Counted from the stretch's first letter, positions 1-7,908 are shown. The stretch is DNA of 10,019 nucleotides from Hamiltosporidium magnivora (GCA_004325065.1 PITI01000643.1:1-10019); one strand, 5' to 3'. Notes: generated by a model not told the origin, from the sequence alone. A program made the numbers and translations.

Positions 1-545
1 GGAGTTCGTTAATATCCGTTGCATGGAGTGTGATCGAAGGCCGAAGCCCCCCCTGGGTTCCCTCCAAGACTATGCAGCATTCCCACTTACTCTACACTTT
101 CTGAACCCAATAAACTTCTAGCTAAGATATATTTCAGAGATTTACATGGGATCCACCTAGACAGTGCAATGTCATACCAACAGGTATAACCTGCTACTTA
201 GCTCTCCCGGCTTTTAATGGGTTTTTGTTTTATATCTCCCAGGCGCTAAGTCTTCTAACCCGAGTGAGCAAGGCTAGGTGTCCATGTTTTTACATGCCAA
301 TTACCTACATGTTCAGCTGCGGTCTGCAATTTAGTTACATAAAAAACTGCAAATAAATCCGTAGAAAAGTTTCTCCATTTCTTAGACCTCTCCTCCTCAT
401 AACAACTCCCATGGAACAACCAAAGATGCAATGTGGTTTTATTCCCACCAAAAATCCAAAAAATGATATCGTATATCAATCTCACGTAAAATTACCAATC
501 AGAAAAGTTTTTTATATGGTTATTCATCCTTCACCCTTTCCAGGC
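1..545. other. GC-richer block of unknown origin, no intact gene (possible decayed mobile element)
   Basis: By hand count, positions 1-300 are about 45% G+C and 301-540 about 35%, against roughly 10-28% in sample lines of the rest of the window. The change to AT-rich sequence is completed near position 545, about 80 bases before the PMS1 start. The block has a run of seven C near position 47. All three forward frames contain open stretches: 2-121, 34-189 and 126-560, the last interrupted by one TAA at 354-356. None matches a protein family I recognise, and none is long enough to count as a gene. I see no terminal repeats, tRNA, rRNA or transposase motif. The composition and the broken frames would fit a decayed transposable element or an old insertion, but this is inference. 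The left edge lies outside the window. Confidence 0.45.
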
Positions 546-627
546 AAATATTTTATTTAAATTTAAATTTCATTTTTTGGCGCATTTTTCTTCCAAATAT
601 AAAAAAAACTTTTTCATTTTACTACCG
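546..627 (+). promoter_or_regulatory. Presumed PMS1 upstream region
   Basis: This AT-rich stretch lies between the foreign block and the PMS1 ATG. It contains a TTTAAATTTAAATTT run (about 557-571) that could supply a TATA-like element. ACCG directly precedes the ATG, a weak match to the CCC motif seen at the other two genes. A stronger C-run, CACCCTTTCC, lies at about 531-540. Assignment as a promoter rests on position and composition only. Confidence 0.3.
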
Positions 628-3240
628 ATGATACAACAACTATCTACTTTTTCATCAGAAACTATTCAATCGCAACAGACATTTACAAACATATTTTCTA
701 TAACAAAAGAATTAATTGAAAATTCTTTAGATGCTGAAAGTACTGTAATTAAAGTTTTTATAGATAATTTATCTATAAAAATAGAAGACAATGGAATTGG
801 CATAAACACGATTGAAAAAATAGGAATTGAAGGTTTCACCACAAAAAGTGAGCAGACACACTACGTACTTGGAGACAAACCGAAACCAAAATTTTCTTTC
901 GGATTTAGAGGACAAGCAATATTTCTACTACGAAAAATATGTGATATAGAAATAATATCAAGAGAATCATCTGTTCCCTACGCCTTAAAATACAACCTTT
1001 CAAAAAATACAGAAATATCCAAAACATTTAAAGAACCCGGAACAACCATCATTGTTACAAATATATTTAAAAATTGTCCGATACGCCGAAAAATATTTTA
1101 TTCTCAAATTTCCAAAGACACTGAAAAACTTATTTCTTTGTTTAAATCCTATTGTATTGTCTATAAAACAGAAATTAAATTATTTTCAAAAAATAAGTTG
1201 ATATTCGATGAAAGTGGAATTGGAAATATTAAAAAATATTTTGAAATTAATTTTCCTGAATATTTCAATACAAAAAATAAAAATGAGCATGGAAATAAAA
1301 ATGAGAATGTAAATAAAAATCAAGATGGAAATATAAAAGATGTAAATATAAACGAAGGTAAGAATTATATAAACGAAGGTAAGAATTGTATAAATGAGGA
1401 TGGAAATACCAAAAACACAAAAAATAATTTTGAAGATGAAAGGGAACAAAATGAACAAACATCAGAATTTAATTCATACATTGAATTTGAAAATGAAAAT
1501 TTTTATTTTTTAATTTCAAAAATATCTTCAGTTTCTTTAAAAAGTTTCATTTTTGTAGACTTACGACCAGTAAAAAGTAAAAAAATAACGAAACAGATTT
1601 GTCAGATTTTTAATAATTTTTCTTCAAATTTTCCTATTTTTTTCTTGAAAATAAAAGAAGATTCTGATGTTAATGTTAGTGCGGATAAGACAGATTTTGT
1701 TCTAGCAAATGAAAATAATATTTTTAATGTTTTAAAAGATGTAATGGAAAGAAACCTTTGTCTCTATAAATATGTATCACCAATGATTTGTAATTATGAA
1801 ATTGAAAAGCAGGAACATAAAGATTATAAAGAAATAAATAATAAATTACGAAAGGACTATAGTAGAGATTTAATTAGAGATTCAAGTAAGTATTTACAGA
1901 CACATTGCTGTGCACATAAAAACAATGACAAGGAATCAAATACAAAGACATTTTTCGCTGAAAATCTAGAAAAATTCATATCAAATGATTCTTTAGAAAA
2001 TGAAATTTTTACTAAAATAGACGAAAATAAAGACAAAAATTATAAAATTTCTGAAAAAAATATTTTTTCTAGAATTTTAAATTGTAAAAAACCAAAATTT
2101 AATGATAAAAATTCAGAAAATTTAGAGGATAAAAAAAGTGAAAGATCAAACGTACTAAATGAAAAGAGTCTTAATACTGTAAATAATAAAATTAGAAATA
2201 AAAAATACTTTCGAGGAGATAATATTTCTAGTTCATCATCTACCAATGAGTATAAAAAGGAAGAAAATTATAATGACAGTACAGAAGAAAACATTTTTAT
2301 TTCACCAACAGATATAAATTTAGAAGAAAATAATGATTGCATTCCGATCAATCATAAACAAGCTGAGAATAATTGCATACCACCAGTCAACCAAAAACAT
2401 GAGGAGAATAATTGCATACCACCAGTCAATCAAAAACATGAGGAGAATAATTGCATACCACCAGTCATTCAAAAACAAGGTGCGGATAATCGTAACTTAG
2501 TATCAGCCAATCAAAAACAAGATAAAGATAATTATAAAAATATCATTTCTCAGGACATTGAAGAACAAATAGAAACACCAAATCCTTTCTACATTGAAAA
2601 AACAAAAAATATATTTTTACATTTCGATGATCCAATAGTTTCTTCGTTAAATACTAAAATAATTCTTGGAAAAAAAGACTTTTTAGAAATGAAAATAATT
2701 GGTCAATTTAATTGTGGATTCATACTAACAGAATTGATTAAAGAAAACAAAAAATATCTGATAATTATTGACCAACACGCAGCCGACGAAATAAAAAATT
2801 TTGAATTTTTAAAAAACAATTTCTATTTAAAAAAACAACGATTAATTGTACCGTTGAATTTAAAATTAGATTCTTTAGAAGAATATATTATTAAAAGCAA
2901 TAAAAGTGTTATAAATAGAAATGGATTTGAAATAAACAATAATTTACAAATTATTTGTGTTCCAATTTATAAAAATCAAATATTTGGAAAAAACGATTTT
3001 TATGAAATATTAAGTAAATTAAAAAATACCAACCAATCAGAAAAATATATTTTTTGTGACAGAATTAAAGATATTATGGCTAGTAAAGCTTGTAGACAAA
3101 GTATTATGATAGGAGATGTACTTTCTTATAAACAAATGGAAGAAATAGTTAGAAAACTTGCAGATTTAAATATACCATGGAATTGTCCACACGGAAGACC
3201 AACAACACGTGTTTTATGTGTTTTAGAACATAAAAATTAA
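628..3240 (+). CDS. PMS1: Pms1-type MutL homologue, DNA mismatch repair endonuclease subunit (870 aa)
   Basis: This is the eukaryotic MutL-alpha subunit (yeast Pms1, human PMS2), which pairs with Mlh1 and nicks the daughter strand during nuclear mismatch repair. The N-terminal GHKL ATPase shows KELIENSLDA (E28, N32), DNGIGI (54-59), FGFRGQA (91-97) and a C-lobe FVDLRPV motif in place of the usual NGRPV. The C-terminal endonuclease domain has FNCGFI (694-699), a complete DQHA(X)2E(X)4E metal site (D715, H717, E721, E726), ACR (821-823) and CPHGRP (853-858), so the nuclease should be active. I start at ATG 628. A longer reading from 577 begins with TTG and would add 17 residues, whereas from 628 the distance to E28/N32 matches MutL. 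The length equals the usual 860-875. Odd points: the conserved SGQV/AGEV segment reads SQQT, GFRGEA has become GFRGQA, and low-complexity repeats lie in the ATPase C-lobe and the linker. Two TAA stops follow in tandem, and AATAAA lies at 3274-3279. Confidence 0.95.
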   Translation: MIQQLSTFSSETIQSQQTFTNIFSITKELIENSLDAESTVIKVFIDNLSIKIEDNGIGINTIEKIGIEGFTTKSEQTHYVLGDKPKPKFSFGFRGQAIFLLRKICDIEIISRESSVPYALKYNLSKNTEISKTFKEPGTTIIVTNIFKNCPIRRKIFYSQISKDTEKLISLFKSYCIVYKTEIKLFSKNKLIFDESGIGNIKKYFEINFPEYFNTKNKNEHGNKNENVNKNQDGNIKDVNINEGKNYINEGKNCINEDGNTKNTKNNFEDEREQNEQTSEFNSYIEFENENFYFLISKISSVSLKSFIFVDLRPVKSKKITKQICQIFNNFSSNFPIFFLKIKEDSDVNVSADKTDFVLANENNIFNVLKDVMERNLCLYKYVSPMICNYEIEKQEHKDYKEINNKLRKDYSRDLIRDSSKYLQTHCCAHKNNDKESNTKTFFAENLEKFISNDSLENEIFTKIDENKDKNYKISEKNIFSRILNCKKPKFNDKNSENLEDKKSERSNVLNEKSLNTVNNKIRNKKYFRGDNISSSSSTNEYKKEENYNDSTEENIFISPTDINLEENNDCIPINHKQAENNCIPPVNQKHEENNCIPPVNQKHEENNCIPPVIQKQGADNRNLVSANQKQDKDNYKNIISQDIEEQIETPNPFYIEKTKNIFLHFDDPIVSSLNTKIILGKKDFLEMKIIGQFNCGFILTELIKENKKYLIIIDQHAADEIKNFEFLKNNFYLKKQRLIVPLNLKLDSLEEYIIKSNKSVINRNGFEINNNLQIICVPIYKNQIFGKNDFYEILSKLKNTNQSEKYIFCDRIKDIMASKACRQSIMIGDVLSYKQMEEIVRKLADLNIPWNCPHGRPTTRVLCVLEHKN
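1348..1410 (+). repeat. 21-bp tandem repeat in PMS1 (INEGKNY-type, 2 copies plus a degenerate third)
   Basis: Two almost identical 21-bp units (1348-1368, 1369-1389) each encode seven residues of INEGKN plus Y or C. A degenerate third unit (1390-1410) reads INEDGNT. They sit within a longer Asn/Lys-rich low-complexity stretch (about 1264-1470, residues 213-281). This stretch interrupts the second lobe of the MutL ATPase, before the FVDLRPV motif. Confidence 0.8.
2332..2526 (+). repeat. 39-bp tandem repeat array in the PMS1 linker (13-aa units with NNCIPPV core)
   Basis: Three nearly identical 39-bp units start at 2371, 2410 and 2449. A divergent unit at 2332 precedes them and a weakly related stretch follows, up to about 2526. 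Each unit encodes NNCIPPV followed by NQKHEE or a variant. The array lies in the flexible linker (about residues 569-633) between the ATPase and endonuclease domains. The clean copies differ by only a few bases, so they are recent or kept alike by slippage. Confidence 0.9.
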
Positions 3241-3278
3241 TAAGAAATATAATATTAAAGAATTGAAATTATAAATAA

Positions 3279-3332
3279 ATTTAAATATGAATTGTCGTCT
3301 TGTATTATAAGTTTAGAAATAAATAAAAATTA
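3279..3332 (+). repeat. Probable degraded duplicate of the PMS1 3' end
   Basis: Three blocks occur in the same order as in the end of the PMS1 coding sequence. ATTTAAATAT is at 3279-3288 (gene copy 3164-3173). GAATTGTC is at 3289-3296 (gene copy 3180-3187). A stretch ending in TAAAAATTA at 3332 resembles the last codons (gene copy 3201-3239). Bases present in the gene between the blocks are missing here. The AT-rich composition makes chance matches easier, so the call is moderate. Confidence 0.45.
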
Positions 3333-3340
3333 CGAAAAAG

Positions 3341-3417
3341 ATTCCCTTTAATATTCCAGTTGAGATTAATTAAAATTAAAAAAAAAATCTCTTTAATATT
3401 TCAAAGTTGAGATAAAT
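3341..3417. repeat. Imperfect direct repeat in the convergent spacer
   Basis: The segments 3341-3370 and 3386-3417 share CTTTAATATT, then a C-A-G-rich core and GTTGAGAT in the same order and orientation, with small differences. The copies are 45 bases apart. No function is evident. Confidence 0.6.
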
Positions 3418-3523
3418 AACAGCATACTATATATTTCTCACTGATACTCCAATTAAATTATATTTCCTTAAATAGAATAAAAACTTACAAATTATTTAAA
3501 AAAAAACCAATTTTTTTATAATA

Positions 3524-3629
3524 AAAATCCAAATTTCCAATTCAATAATAGAATATCTTTCAATAATAGAATATCTTTCAAAATCCAAATTTCCAATTCA
3601 ATAAACAGAATGTCTTTCAATAATAGAAT
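3524..3629 (-). repeat. Tandem duplication across the RAD50 stop codon
   Basis: About 49 bases at 3580-3629 are repeated 56 bases away at 3524-3572 with few changes and one indel. The RAD50 copy includes the stop codon (3598-3600) and the last ten or so codons. On the minus strand the second copy therefore lies just downstream of the gene as a non-coding echo. Inside it, an 18-bp unit with core TTTCAATAATAGAATATC occurs about twice in a row (about 3540-3578). Confidence 0.85.
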
Positions 3630-6600
3630 CACCTTTTGAATTTCTTATCAGTCTATAAAAATATTCACAGCCATCATCTTTACAAATCATTTTAACAAAT
3701 TCTTCATCGTGTGTGATAATAACAAATTGAAAATTATTATTTCTTCTTTCTTTAATAATTTGATTGAGTGTAAATGCTAGAGCTTCTATATTTTCTTTAT
3801 CTAGGTTAGTTGTAGGTTCATCTAATGCCATAATTCCACAGTGGGAGGCAAATGAGTCTGCAAGTGCTAGTCTTATAAGAATACTGGCTATTACTTTCTG
3901 ACCTGCACTACATCTTCCTCGCATGTCTAATTCTATTCCATTTTTTATCATTACAATTTTATAATTATAGGTTTTTGTTCCGATGCTTTCTGATCTGAGT
4001 TCTATAAAATCGATATCGTTTCCTTTGTAGGTGTCTTGCCATAAATTTTTTAGTGTTTGGTTTACTTCTGCTATTTTTACAGAATGAAAATCTACAATGG
4101 ATTTGTCTAAAGCTTTGATAGATTTTTCTATGTCATTTAATATCAAATCTAATGTTTTACATTCTACGTAACTTTTAAGGTATTTTTTCAGTGTTTCTGG
4201 GTATTCTGTGAGTAGTTCTGTTTTAAACATTTTTAAATTTGAATTTATTTGTTTCAATTCTCCTAAAATATGGTTTTTTTCTGAAATAAAATTATTTTTT
4301 AAATTTTGTAATTTTATTAGCGTTTCTTTACAGGAATTTAATTCTTTAAAATCGAATTCTTTTAATTTTTTGTTTAATAAATTTATTTTTTTTTTATTTT
4401 CACGTTTTTCTAAAATAATTTTTGCTTTTTTAAAATTATTTTTCTTTCTGTTTAATAAATTATTTAAATTAACTAAATTTGATTTTATTTTCATTAAATT
4501 TTCTCTGAAACCTACGTCATCTTTTAATATTTTTAAAATGTATGGGTTTTTAGAATCGAAACCATTTTTTTCCATTTCTTCTTCAATTTTAGATAAATTT
4601 TCTAAAATAAATTCAATTTCTTTTTTAATATTTTTATTTCCATCAATAAGTGTTTTGTATTTATAAATACATTCATTGGTTTTTTGTAATTTTTCATTAT
4701 AAAATTGTTTTTCATCTTCAAAAATTTTAATTTTATTTTTTCTTTCACATTCTAATGCATCAATATTGGTATTTTCAATAATTTTTTGTAAAATTGAAAT
4801 AGAATTCGATAAAATATTTTTTTGGTTTTCTAAATTTTCTATTTTGGATTTCAAATTAAATTTTTCTAAATTTTTATTTCTTATTTCTATTTTACGAGAA
4901 TTTACATCAAATTTTTCTTTTATTTGATTATATTCTCTCTGTATTTTTTCAATGGATACTTCAGGTTCTTCATTTTTTAATTCATAAATTATTTCTTCAA
5001 ATTCATTTTTTAATTTTATATTTTTTTCTAAAATTCTTTGTTTAATATCATCTTCACTCATTTCTTTTTCCAAAACATTTAAATACAATGGTATTTCACT
5101 ATGTTTAAATTCCATATCATTGTAATTATTACTTTCTTCTTCCTTGAGAAATGAACTGTCTACTTCTTCAATAGAATCATCTTCTTCTAAATTATTTATC
5201 ATTTTTTCATAAATTTTACTTAATTTTTTGTAAATTTCAAGTTTTTGATTTTTTTCTTTTTTTATTTCATTTTTAATTTCTAATTTATTTTTTTTATTCA
5301 TCAATTCTTCTCTTTTCAATTCATTTTCATTTTTTGTTTCAGGAATTTTTGTAATTACGATTTCTAATCTTTTATAAAATTCATTTTTTTCTGGAACAGA
5401 CATCGATTTCTTACATAAAGGACACTCACTTTTTTTATATCCAAGTTTTTGAAAGTTTTTATAAATCAAATGTGCATTTTCAGTGGCGGCCAAGGCATTG
5501 TTGCACTCTTCTAAGTTTTTACTTAAATCTTGAATTTCTTCTATCGATTCTACATCAAAACAATCTTTTTTATTTTCTAATTTAATATTTAATTGGTTTA
5601 TTTCATATTTTATTGACAATAACTGTTCATTTATATTTTTTATTTTCTCTGATCGTTGCTTTTCTCTAATTTTCCATCTTTCTTGTTCTTTTAATAAAAA
5701 ATTCAATTTATTTTTATTATTTTTTATTTTCTCATTTAATTCTACCAATTCCTTTGAATATTCACAATTAATATCAACATTTCTTTCAATTTCTAATTTT
5801 TTTTTATTCAAATTTTTATAATAAAAACTTTTTTCAAGATTTTTTAAAGCTTCATTTAAAATTATTTGCTTTTCTTCCAATTCCTTAGCAATAATTTTTT
5901 GTTCCTCAAAAAGTGAACAGTCATTTTCATCAAAAGTTTCTGAAACAATTAAAAACTGTGAAAATATTTCTTTAAAATATTTCAGTTTTGCTTCTTTTTC
6001 TTCAAACTTTTGTTCAATATTTTTTTCTTCAAACCTTTGTCCAATATTTTTTTCTTCAAACTCTTGTCCAATATTTTTTTCTTCAAACCTTTGTTCAATA
6101 TTTTTATTTTCTAAACGATTAGATACACCAGAATCTCTATTATATTTACTTTTTACATTTTTATATTCATTAAATAATTCTTCAAATATTTCATTTAATT
6201 TATCTTGCATTGTATTTAATTTATTTTTATTATAAATCAATTCATTGTTCTTTTCATTAAAAAAATTATCCATTTTTTTAATTTCCTCTTTAAATTTTTC
6301 TTCCTTTTTTAGAAATTCTTCTTTATTTTTAATTAAGGAATTATTTGAATATAAAAGTATTTTTTCATAAAGTTTATTACAAATATTTATAAATATTAGA
6401 ATATCTGTGTTTGTATTTATACAGTGTTTTTCACGAGTATTACTATCAACTTTATAGTTATTGTTATCAACTTTATAATTATTATTATCAACTTTATAAT
6501 TATTATTGCTATTATCCACTCTATCCACTCTATTAATTCTATTTTCTATGTCGTTTTCTGATAAAATTTTGTTGTATAAATTATAAAATTCTTTTAAAAT

Positions 6601-7908
6601 TTCTTGTTTATTCAATATTTTACAAATAAAATCGTCATTTTTAATTTCAATAATTACAGAATTAATTTTTTCATAAAATATTTTATAAAAATTATCTTTG
6701 TTATTCAAATATTTAGATTTTTCAGATTCCAAATTTTTAAGTTTTTCAATTTTCATTTCAATTTTACTTTTCATTTCAACAATTTTTTCATATTCAATAT
6801 TATGTTGCTGCTCTTCATTTTTACATTCAAAAATTTTATTTTCAATTTTTTTAATTTCATTTTCATCTAAAAATACTTCCAACTCAGATTCTGTAATACA
6901 TTCATTCTCCAAAGAAATATCACTTTCTATACTTTTAAATTCTAAATTTAAATTATTTTCATCTAAAAATACCTTCAACTCAGATTCTGTAATACATTCA
7001 TTTACCACAGAAATATCACTTTCTATACTTTTAAATTCTAAATTTAAATTATTTTCATACATCTGTAACGATTTTACTTCATTTTCAATTTCTAAAATAT
7101 TTTTTTCCATTTTTTTATATTTTTCTAATTCTTGCTCCTTCATCGATATATTAACAATTAACTCTTTTTCTTTTCCTTCTATTATTTCTACTTTTCCCAT
7201 CAACGTATTTCTATACGTCTCAGTACTTTCTATTTTACTTTCAAGATTTTCTTTTTTTATTTTCATACTATAATTAAATTCTAATTGCTGTTTTTTTAAT
7301 TTTAATTCGACCAATGAATTTTTTTTACAACTTTTTAAAGATTCAATTGCTTTTGTATATTTCGTTGAACAAAAAATATTATCAAGTTTTTTTTTAAGAT
7401 TTATTGGTTCAGACAAAGGCCACGTATTTTCTTCTTGGTGACAAAAAATTACACTTTCAAGAATATAAGAAGGAACACCTAAATGAAAAGATATTTCACG
7501 ATCCATATCAACACACTTACTAGAAATACTTATACATTCTCCATTGTCAGTTTTTAATAATAAAACATTTTCTATATTTTTTTGCTCGACTTTACTTTTT
7601 TTCTGTGTCAGTAATAACGATCTCGTTGCTACAATTGTTTGTTTATGCAGATTTAAAAATTTTAATTTTATTTGTGCTTTCACGTCTACTTCGTGGGCAA
7701 GTTTGGGATCGTAAATAAATGCACCGTTTCTACCGTTTGGTGGTAATTCACCTGTACACACATATTTTAAACATTCTATTATTGTTGTCTTACCACTGCC
7801 ATTTGGTCCTGCAATAAGAGTAAGAGGAGAATAGAATTGTATGTAGTTTGCTGTGTTCGGATGAAAAGAACGAATTCCTCGAATCATTAGTTTTTGTATT
7901 GAAGACAT
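3598..7908 (-). CDS. RAD50: Rad50, SMC-like ATPase of the Mre11 complex (1436 aa)
   Basis: Rad50 tethers and helps process double-strand breaks with Mre11. The ATPase halves are unmistakable. Walker A is GPNGSGKTT (residues 34-42, K40) and the Q-loop lies in IFCHQEENTWPLSEP (Q158). The zinc hook is CPLC (C829, C832), the ABC signature is CSAGQKV (S1334), Walker B is LDEPTTNLD (D1363, E1364), and the H-loop region is ITHDEEF. Coiled coil fills the space between. The start is ATG 7906-7908, with CCC directly before it, and the N-terminus aligns with the family without extension. All catalytic motifs are intact. The protein is about 120 residues longer than the yeast and human proteins (about 1312), which is unusual for microsporidia. 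The excess lies in the first arm (about 185-829), which carries three in-frame repeat arrays; the second arm (832 to about 1290) is much shorter. It converges on PMS1 and is divergent from IWS1. Confidence 0.98.
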   Translation of the reverse strand: MSSIQKLMIRGIRSFHPNTANYIQFYSPLTLIAGPNGSGKTTIIECLKYVCTGELPPNGRNGAFIYDPKLAHEVDVKAQIKLKFLNLHKQTIVATRSLLLTQKKSKVEQKNIENVLLLKTDNGECISISSKCVDMDREISFHLGVPSYILESVIFCHQEENTWPLSEPINLKKKLDNIFCSTKYTKAIESLKSCKKNSLVELKLKKQQLEFNYSMKIKKENLESKIESTETYRNTLMGKVEIIEGKEKELIVNISMKEQELEKYKKMEKNILEIENEVKSLQMYENNLNLEFKSIESDISVVNECITESELKVFLDENNLNLEFKSIESDISLENECITESELEVFLDENEIKKIENKIFECKNEEQQHNIEYEKIVEMKSKIEMKIEKLKNLESEKSKYLNNKDNFYKIFYEKINSVIIEIKNDDFICKILNKQEILKEFYNLYNKILSENDIENRINRVDRVDNSNNNYKVDNNNYKVDNNNYKVDSNTREKHCINTNTDILIFINICNKLYEKILLYSNNSLIKNKEEFLKKEEKFKEEIKKMDNFFNEKNNELIYNKNKLNTMQDKLNEIFEELFNEYKNVKSKYNRDSGVSNRLENKNIEQRFEEKNIGQEFEEKNIGQRFEEKNIEQKFEEKEAKLKYFKEIFSQFLIVSETFDENDCSLFEEQKIIAKELEEKQIILNEALKNLEKSFYYKNLNKKKLEIERNVDINCEYSKELVELNEKIKNNKNKLNFLLKEQERWKIREKQRSEKIKNINEQLLSIKYEINQLNIKLENKKDCFDVESIEEIQDLSKNLEECNNALAATENAHLIYKNFQKLGYKKSECPLCKKSMSVPEKNEFYKRLEIVITKIPETKNENELKREELMNKKNKLEIKNEIKKEKNQKLEIYKKLSKIYEKMINNLEEDDSIEEVDSSFLKEEESNNYNDMEFKHSEIPLYLNVLEKEMSEDDIKQRILEKNIKLKNEFEEIIYELKNEEPEVSIEKIQREYNQIKEKFDVNSRKIEIRNKNLEKFNLKSKIENLENQKNILSNSISILQKIIENTNIDALECERKNKIKIFEDEKQFYNEKLQKTNECIYKYKTLIDGNKNIKKEIEFILENLSKIEEEMEKNGFDSKNPYILKILKDDVGFRENLMKIKSNLVNLNNLLNRKKNNFKKAKIILEKRENKKKINLLNKKLKEFDFKELNSCKETLIKLQNLKNNFISEKNHILGELKQINSNLKMFKTELLTEYPETLKKYLKSYVECKTLDLILNDIEKSIKALDKSIVDFHSVKIAEVNQTLKNLWQDTYKGNDIDFIELRSESIGTKTYNYKIVMIKNGIELDMRGRCSAGQKVIASILIRLALADSFASHCGIMALDEPTTNLDKENIEALAFTLNQIIKERRNNNFQFVIITHDEEFVKMICKDDGCEYFYRLIRNSKGDSIIERHSVY
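5998..6105 (-). repeat. 27-bp tandem repeat, 4 copies, in the RAD50 first coiled-coil arm
   Basis: Four 27-bp units (phase marked by CTTCAAAC at 6000, 6027, 6054 and 6081 on the plus strand) encode nine-residue units of the type NIGQRFEEK at about residues 602-637. The units differ by one or two residues. A period of nine does not match the heptad of a coiled coil. Confidence 0.92.
6444..6506 (-). repeat. 21-bp tandem repeat, 3 copies, in the RAD50 first arm (NNNYKVD units)
   Basis: Three 21-bp units, phased by TATCAACTTTATA at 6444, 6465 and 6486 on the plus strand, encode NNNYKVD-like heptapeptides at about residues 468-488. RVDRVD flanks them on the N-terminal side. The Asn-rich content suggests a loop rather than a helix. 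Confidence 0.92.
6865..7056 (-). repeat. 96-bp in-frame tandem duplication in RAD50 (32-aa unit)
   Basis: Positions 6961-7056 and 6865-6960 are nearly identical 96-bp copies, differing at only a few bases. They encode two 32-residue units starting ENNLNLEFKS at residues 285 and 317. The near identity implies a recent event. The insertion shifts the heptad register by four residues. Confidence 0.95.

Larger units (their letters stand above)
3241..3597. other. Convergent PMS1/RAD50 intergenic region
   Basis: This 357-base AT-rich spacer lies between two convergent stop codons. It contains no open frame of note and no RNA gene I can recognise. What it does hold is duplicated sequence: a probable echo of the PMS1 3' end (3279-3332), an imperfect pair of about 30 bp (3341-3370 and 3386-3417) and a copy of the RAD50 3' end (3524-3572). 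An AATAAA at 3274-3279 could serve PMS1 polyadenylation, although such hexamers are common by chance at this composition. Confidence 0.6.

Noticed and set aside
1..120. A tRNA or rRNA fragment in the GC-rich block (GGGTTCCC near a C-run)
   Set aside because: No complete A and B boxes, no cloverleaf and no rRNA core motif could be found.
255..485. Minus-strand frame of 76 codons in the GC-rich block
   Set aside because: It begins with GTG, has no recognisable family and overlaps equally open forward frames. G+C-richer sequence yields such frames by chance.
577..627. A 17-residue N-terminal extension of Pms1
   Set aside because: It begins with TTG, which is not a credible start in a eukaryotic nuclear gene. 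From ATG 628 the distance to the first ATPase motif matches MutL proteins.
6604..7273. Plus-strand frames opposite RAD50 (also 4208-4666) and minus-strand frames opposite PMS1 and IWS1
   Set aside because: These are Phe/Ser/Ile-rich mirror frames of Lys/Glu/Asn-rich coding sequence, with no domains of their own.
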